A DNA stretch of 64,000 nucleotides from Rhizobiales bacterium PAR1 (GTDB taxonomy: Bacteria; Pseudomonadota; Alphaproteobacteria; Rhizobiales; Beijerinckiaceae). Position 1 is the first letter of the stretch. The number at the start of each line of letters is the position of its first letter. Of the stretch, positions 62,170-64,000 are shown in pieces. The notes beneath the pieces were generated by a model. That model worked only from the letters and a program-made list of their open reading frames with translations, did no database searches and was not told the origin of the DNA. Location of the stretch: NCBI GenBank assembly GCA_002256205.1, contig NKIW01000001.1, positions 653,667-717,666 on the forward strand. Reading direction: 5' to 3'. A program made the translations under genes and the position numbers.

Positions 62170-63657
62170 ATGCAATCTCTTTCCTTTCTGATGGATGGCC
62201 TCTGGGTCGCGCTCCAGCCGAAAAACCTGCTGTTCTGCTTCATCGGCTGCTTCTGGGGCTCGATTGTCGGCGTTTTGCCGGGTCTCGGCCCGCTCGCCGG
62301 CATGGCGCTGCTGCTGCCGCTGACCTTCTCGATTGATTCCGCCGGTGCCATCATCATGCTCTCCGGCATCTTCTACGGCGCGATGTACGGCGGCTCGACC
62401 ACCTCGATCCTGATGCGCATTCCGGGTGAGGCCGCCTCGGTCGTCACCTGTATCGACGGCTATGAAATGGCCAAAAAGGGCCGCGCCGGCGCCGCGCTCT
62501 CGATTGCCGCGATCGGCTCGTTTGTCGGTGGCGTGCTCTCGGTCATCGGCCTGATGCTCGTCGCCCCGCGCCTCGCCAACGCGATGCTGGCGATTGGCCC
62601 TGCGGCCGAATTCACAATCCTGCTCGCGGCTCTTGGCATCTCGATCTTTGCCGCCAGTGGCACCCTTCTCAAGACCATCGCGATGATCGCGCTCGGCCTC
62701 GTGCTGGCGATGATCGGTCTTGATCCCCTCACTGCCACGCCGCGCTTCACCTTCGGCAGCCTTGAGCTCTCCGATGGCCTCAGCTTCGCCGCGATGGCGA
62801 TTGGCCTCTTCGGTGTCTCCGAAATCCTGATGTCCTTCGGTCAGGACATCACCGAGCGCCCGCAAGCCCCGAAACTCAAAGATATGCTTCCGACGAAAAA
62901 GGAGGTCAGCGATTCCGTTGGCCCGACCTTACGCGGCTCGGTGATCGGCTTTTTCTTCGGCATCGTGCCGGGCGTCGGCCATATCGTCTCGACCTTCGCC
63001 TCCTACGCGGTCGAAAAGGCACTCTCGAAACACCCCGAGGAGTTCGGCAAGGGCGCCGTCGCAGGCGTCGCCGGGCCGGAAACCGCGAATAACGCCACCA
63101 CCGGCGCTGCCATGATCCCGCTCCTCGTGCTCGGCATTCCGGCGATCCCGGTCACCGCCGTGCTGCTCTCCGCCCTCACGATCCACGGCGTCCAGCCCGG
63201 CCCGATGCTGATCGCGCAGCATCCCGAGATCTTCTGGGGCCTGATCGCCTCGATGCTGATCGGCAATCTGATGCTGGTCATTCTCAACCTGCCGCTCGTC
63301 GGGCTCTTCGTCTCGATGCTGCGCCTGCCCTTCGGCTATCTCGCGCCGACCATTCTGCTGATTTGCCTGATCGGCGTTTATTCGATCCGCGCATCGGGCT
63401 TCGATCTGATGATCATGGTCGTCTTCGGCGTGCTCGGTTACGTGCTGCGCCTGCTGAAGTTCGACATCGCACCACTGCTGCTCGCCTTCGTGCTTGGTGA
63501 CCGGCTCGAAATCAACTTCCGCCGTGCACTGACCATCTCTGAAGGGGATCTTTCGATCTTCCTGAAGGGCCCCGCCGCGCAAATCGCGGTAGGCATGGCC
63601 GTTGCCGTGACGATTGGCGTCGCGGTGCTGAAATGGCGCCAGCGGAAAGCGGTCTAG
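62170..63657 (+). CDS. tctA: tripartite tricarboxylate transporter, large membrane subunit
   Basis: The ATG at 62170 starts Met-Gln-Ser-Leu-Ser-Phe-Leu-Met-Asp-Gly-Leu; the frame continues upstream inside tctB, so it is not used. The 495-residue polytopic protein holds the TctA motif Gly-Ser-Ile-Val-Gly-Val-Leu-Pro-Gly-Leu-Gly-Pro near residue 30, Gly-Ala-Met-Tyr-Gly-Gly-Ser-Thr-Thr-Ser-Ile-Leu near 74 and Gly-Pro-Glu-Thr-Ala-Asn-Asn-Ala in mid-protein. It moves the solute with a cation, after capture by TctC. The gene is the last of the operon; nothing codes between it and the tRNA. Confidence 0.94.
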   Translation: MQSLSFLMDGLWVALQPKNLLFCFIGCFWGSIVGVLPGLGPLAGMALLLPLTFSIDSAGAIIMLSGIFYGAMYGGSTTSILMRIPGEAASVVTCIDGYEMAKKGRAGAALSIAAIGSFVGGVLSVIGLMLVAPRLANAMLAIGPAAEFTILLAALGISIFAASGTLLKTIAMIALGLVLAMIGLDPLTATPRFTFGSLELSDGLSFAAMAIGLFGVSEILMSFGQDITERPQAPKLKDMLPTKKEVSDSVGPTLRGSVIGFFFGIVPGVGHIVSTFASYAVEKALSKHPEEFGKGAVAGVAGPETANNATTGAAMIPLLVLGIPAIPVTAVLLSALTIHGVQPGPMLIAQHPEIFWGLIASMLIGNLMLVILNLPLVGLFVSMLRLPFGYLAPTILLICLIGVYSIRASGFDLMIMVVFGVLGYVLRLLKFDIAPLLLAFVLGDRLEINFRRALTISEGDLSIFLKGPAAQIAVGMAVAVTIGVAVLKWRQRKAV

Positions 63658-63950
63658 CCGACGGGGGGAAATGGACGACACCGCGTGGAGCATCCCCGCC
63701 AGAGATGCGGATCAAGGCAGTACTCGGTGTCGGAGAACTACCCGGCGTCAGAAAATCGGGCGCCACCGGGACGAGACACTCTGAACCTATCAGATATAAA
63801 CCCGACGCATCAGCATCACTGCCCTCAACGACATTATTCATGGCAGGGAGCAGAACTTTCGGCGTGAGTCAGGGCGACGGGCGTGGGAGCCAAGCGCGCG
63901 GGCGGCGTTTTGCCTTGAATGATTGTATGGAATGCTATGATTTGGAAGGT

Positions 63951-64000
63951 TGGTTGCGGGGGCCAGATTTGAACTGACGACCTTCAGTTTATGAGCCTGA
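63951..64000 (-). tRNA. tRNA-Met (CAU), 3' half, cut by the window edge
   Basis: On the minus strand the last 50 bases read as an anticodon stem-loop with CTCATAA (anticodon CAT), a short variable loop AAGGTC, a T arm with GTTCAAATC and an acceptor end CCCCGCAACCA with encoded CCA (TGG at 63951). The pattern is that of elongator tRNA-Met. The 5' half lies beyond base 64000, so the full cloverleaf cannot be tested. Confidence 0.85.

Noticed and set aside
63658..63950. Short plus-strand frames between tctA and the tRNA
   Set aside because: No Shine-Dalgarno, no coding pattern, and low-quality amino-acid composition; treated as noncoding.

Overview
This is a 64 kb stretch of chromosome from a GC-rich (about 60-65 percent by eye) alphaproteobacterium, most likely of the order Hyphomicrobiales (Rhizobiales). 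Supporting signs are the direct-repeat SOS box GTTC-N7-GTTC in front of recA, a CckA-type hybrid kinase beside flagellar genes, a TTAA-N7-TTAA CtrA-type site in front of flgB, the fliL-fliM-DUF6468-motE gene order, frequent GTG starts and a rhizobial-style intergenic inverted repeat. I could not identify the genus. I see no transposase, integrase, prophage or CRISPR array. Both edges cut a gene: a BASS-type transporter on the left and a tRNA-Met(CAU) on the right.

Layout. (1) 0-19.9 kb is mostly housekeeping: rpe, purB, two small hydrolases, a DctA/GltP-type symporter, rpsD, murI, a Tat-exported amine oxidase, a TrmJ-like rRNA/tRNA methyltransferase, icd, a thioesterase, a frameshifted cyclic-nucleotide-gated K+ channel gene, alaS and recA. 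(2) 20.1-32.6 kb is an exopolysaccharide-type cluster: three GT4 glycosyltransferases, a Wzc-like chain-length/kinase protein, a MurJ/Wzx-like flippase, a polysaccharide deacetylase, a tandem alpha/beta hydrolase and an FkbM methyltransferase. No polymerase or outer-membrane exporter is in view. (3) 32.6-51.5 kb is a flagellar region: cckA, flhB, fliR, fliQ, fliE, flgC and flgB on one strand, fliO-fliP facing them, then fliL-fliM-DUF6468-motE and a large AMIN/TPR-like protein on the minus strand, divergent from flgF-flgG-flgA-flgH. Filament, stator, FliF/FliG/FliN, flgI and flhA are elsewhere. (4) 51.8-59.4 kb holds four co-directional genes: an ATP-grasp ligase, an MFS protein carrying two extracytoplasmic sensor-like domains, an ABC_sub_bind-type periplasmic protein with no ABC transporter, and a GAF-PAS-PAS-GGDEF-EAL protein. 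(5) 59.7-63.7 kb has a 2-pyrone-4,6-dicarboxylate-hydrolase-like amidohydrolase divergent from a tctC-tctB-tctA tripartite tricarboxylate transporter.

How it fits together. The cckA gene and the CtrA-type site suggest cell-cycle control of early flagellar genes, while the flgF operon has a sigma54-like promoter with an adjacent CtrA half site. The polysaccharide cluster and the c-di-GMP protein fit a motile-to-sessile switch. The best candidate for an undescribed system is the ATP-grasp / sensor-MFS / orphan binding-protein / GGDEF-EAL unit. Its first gene is preceded by a terminator-like hairpin that could act as an attenuator. All functions are inferred from the sequence alone; no database search was run.
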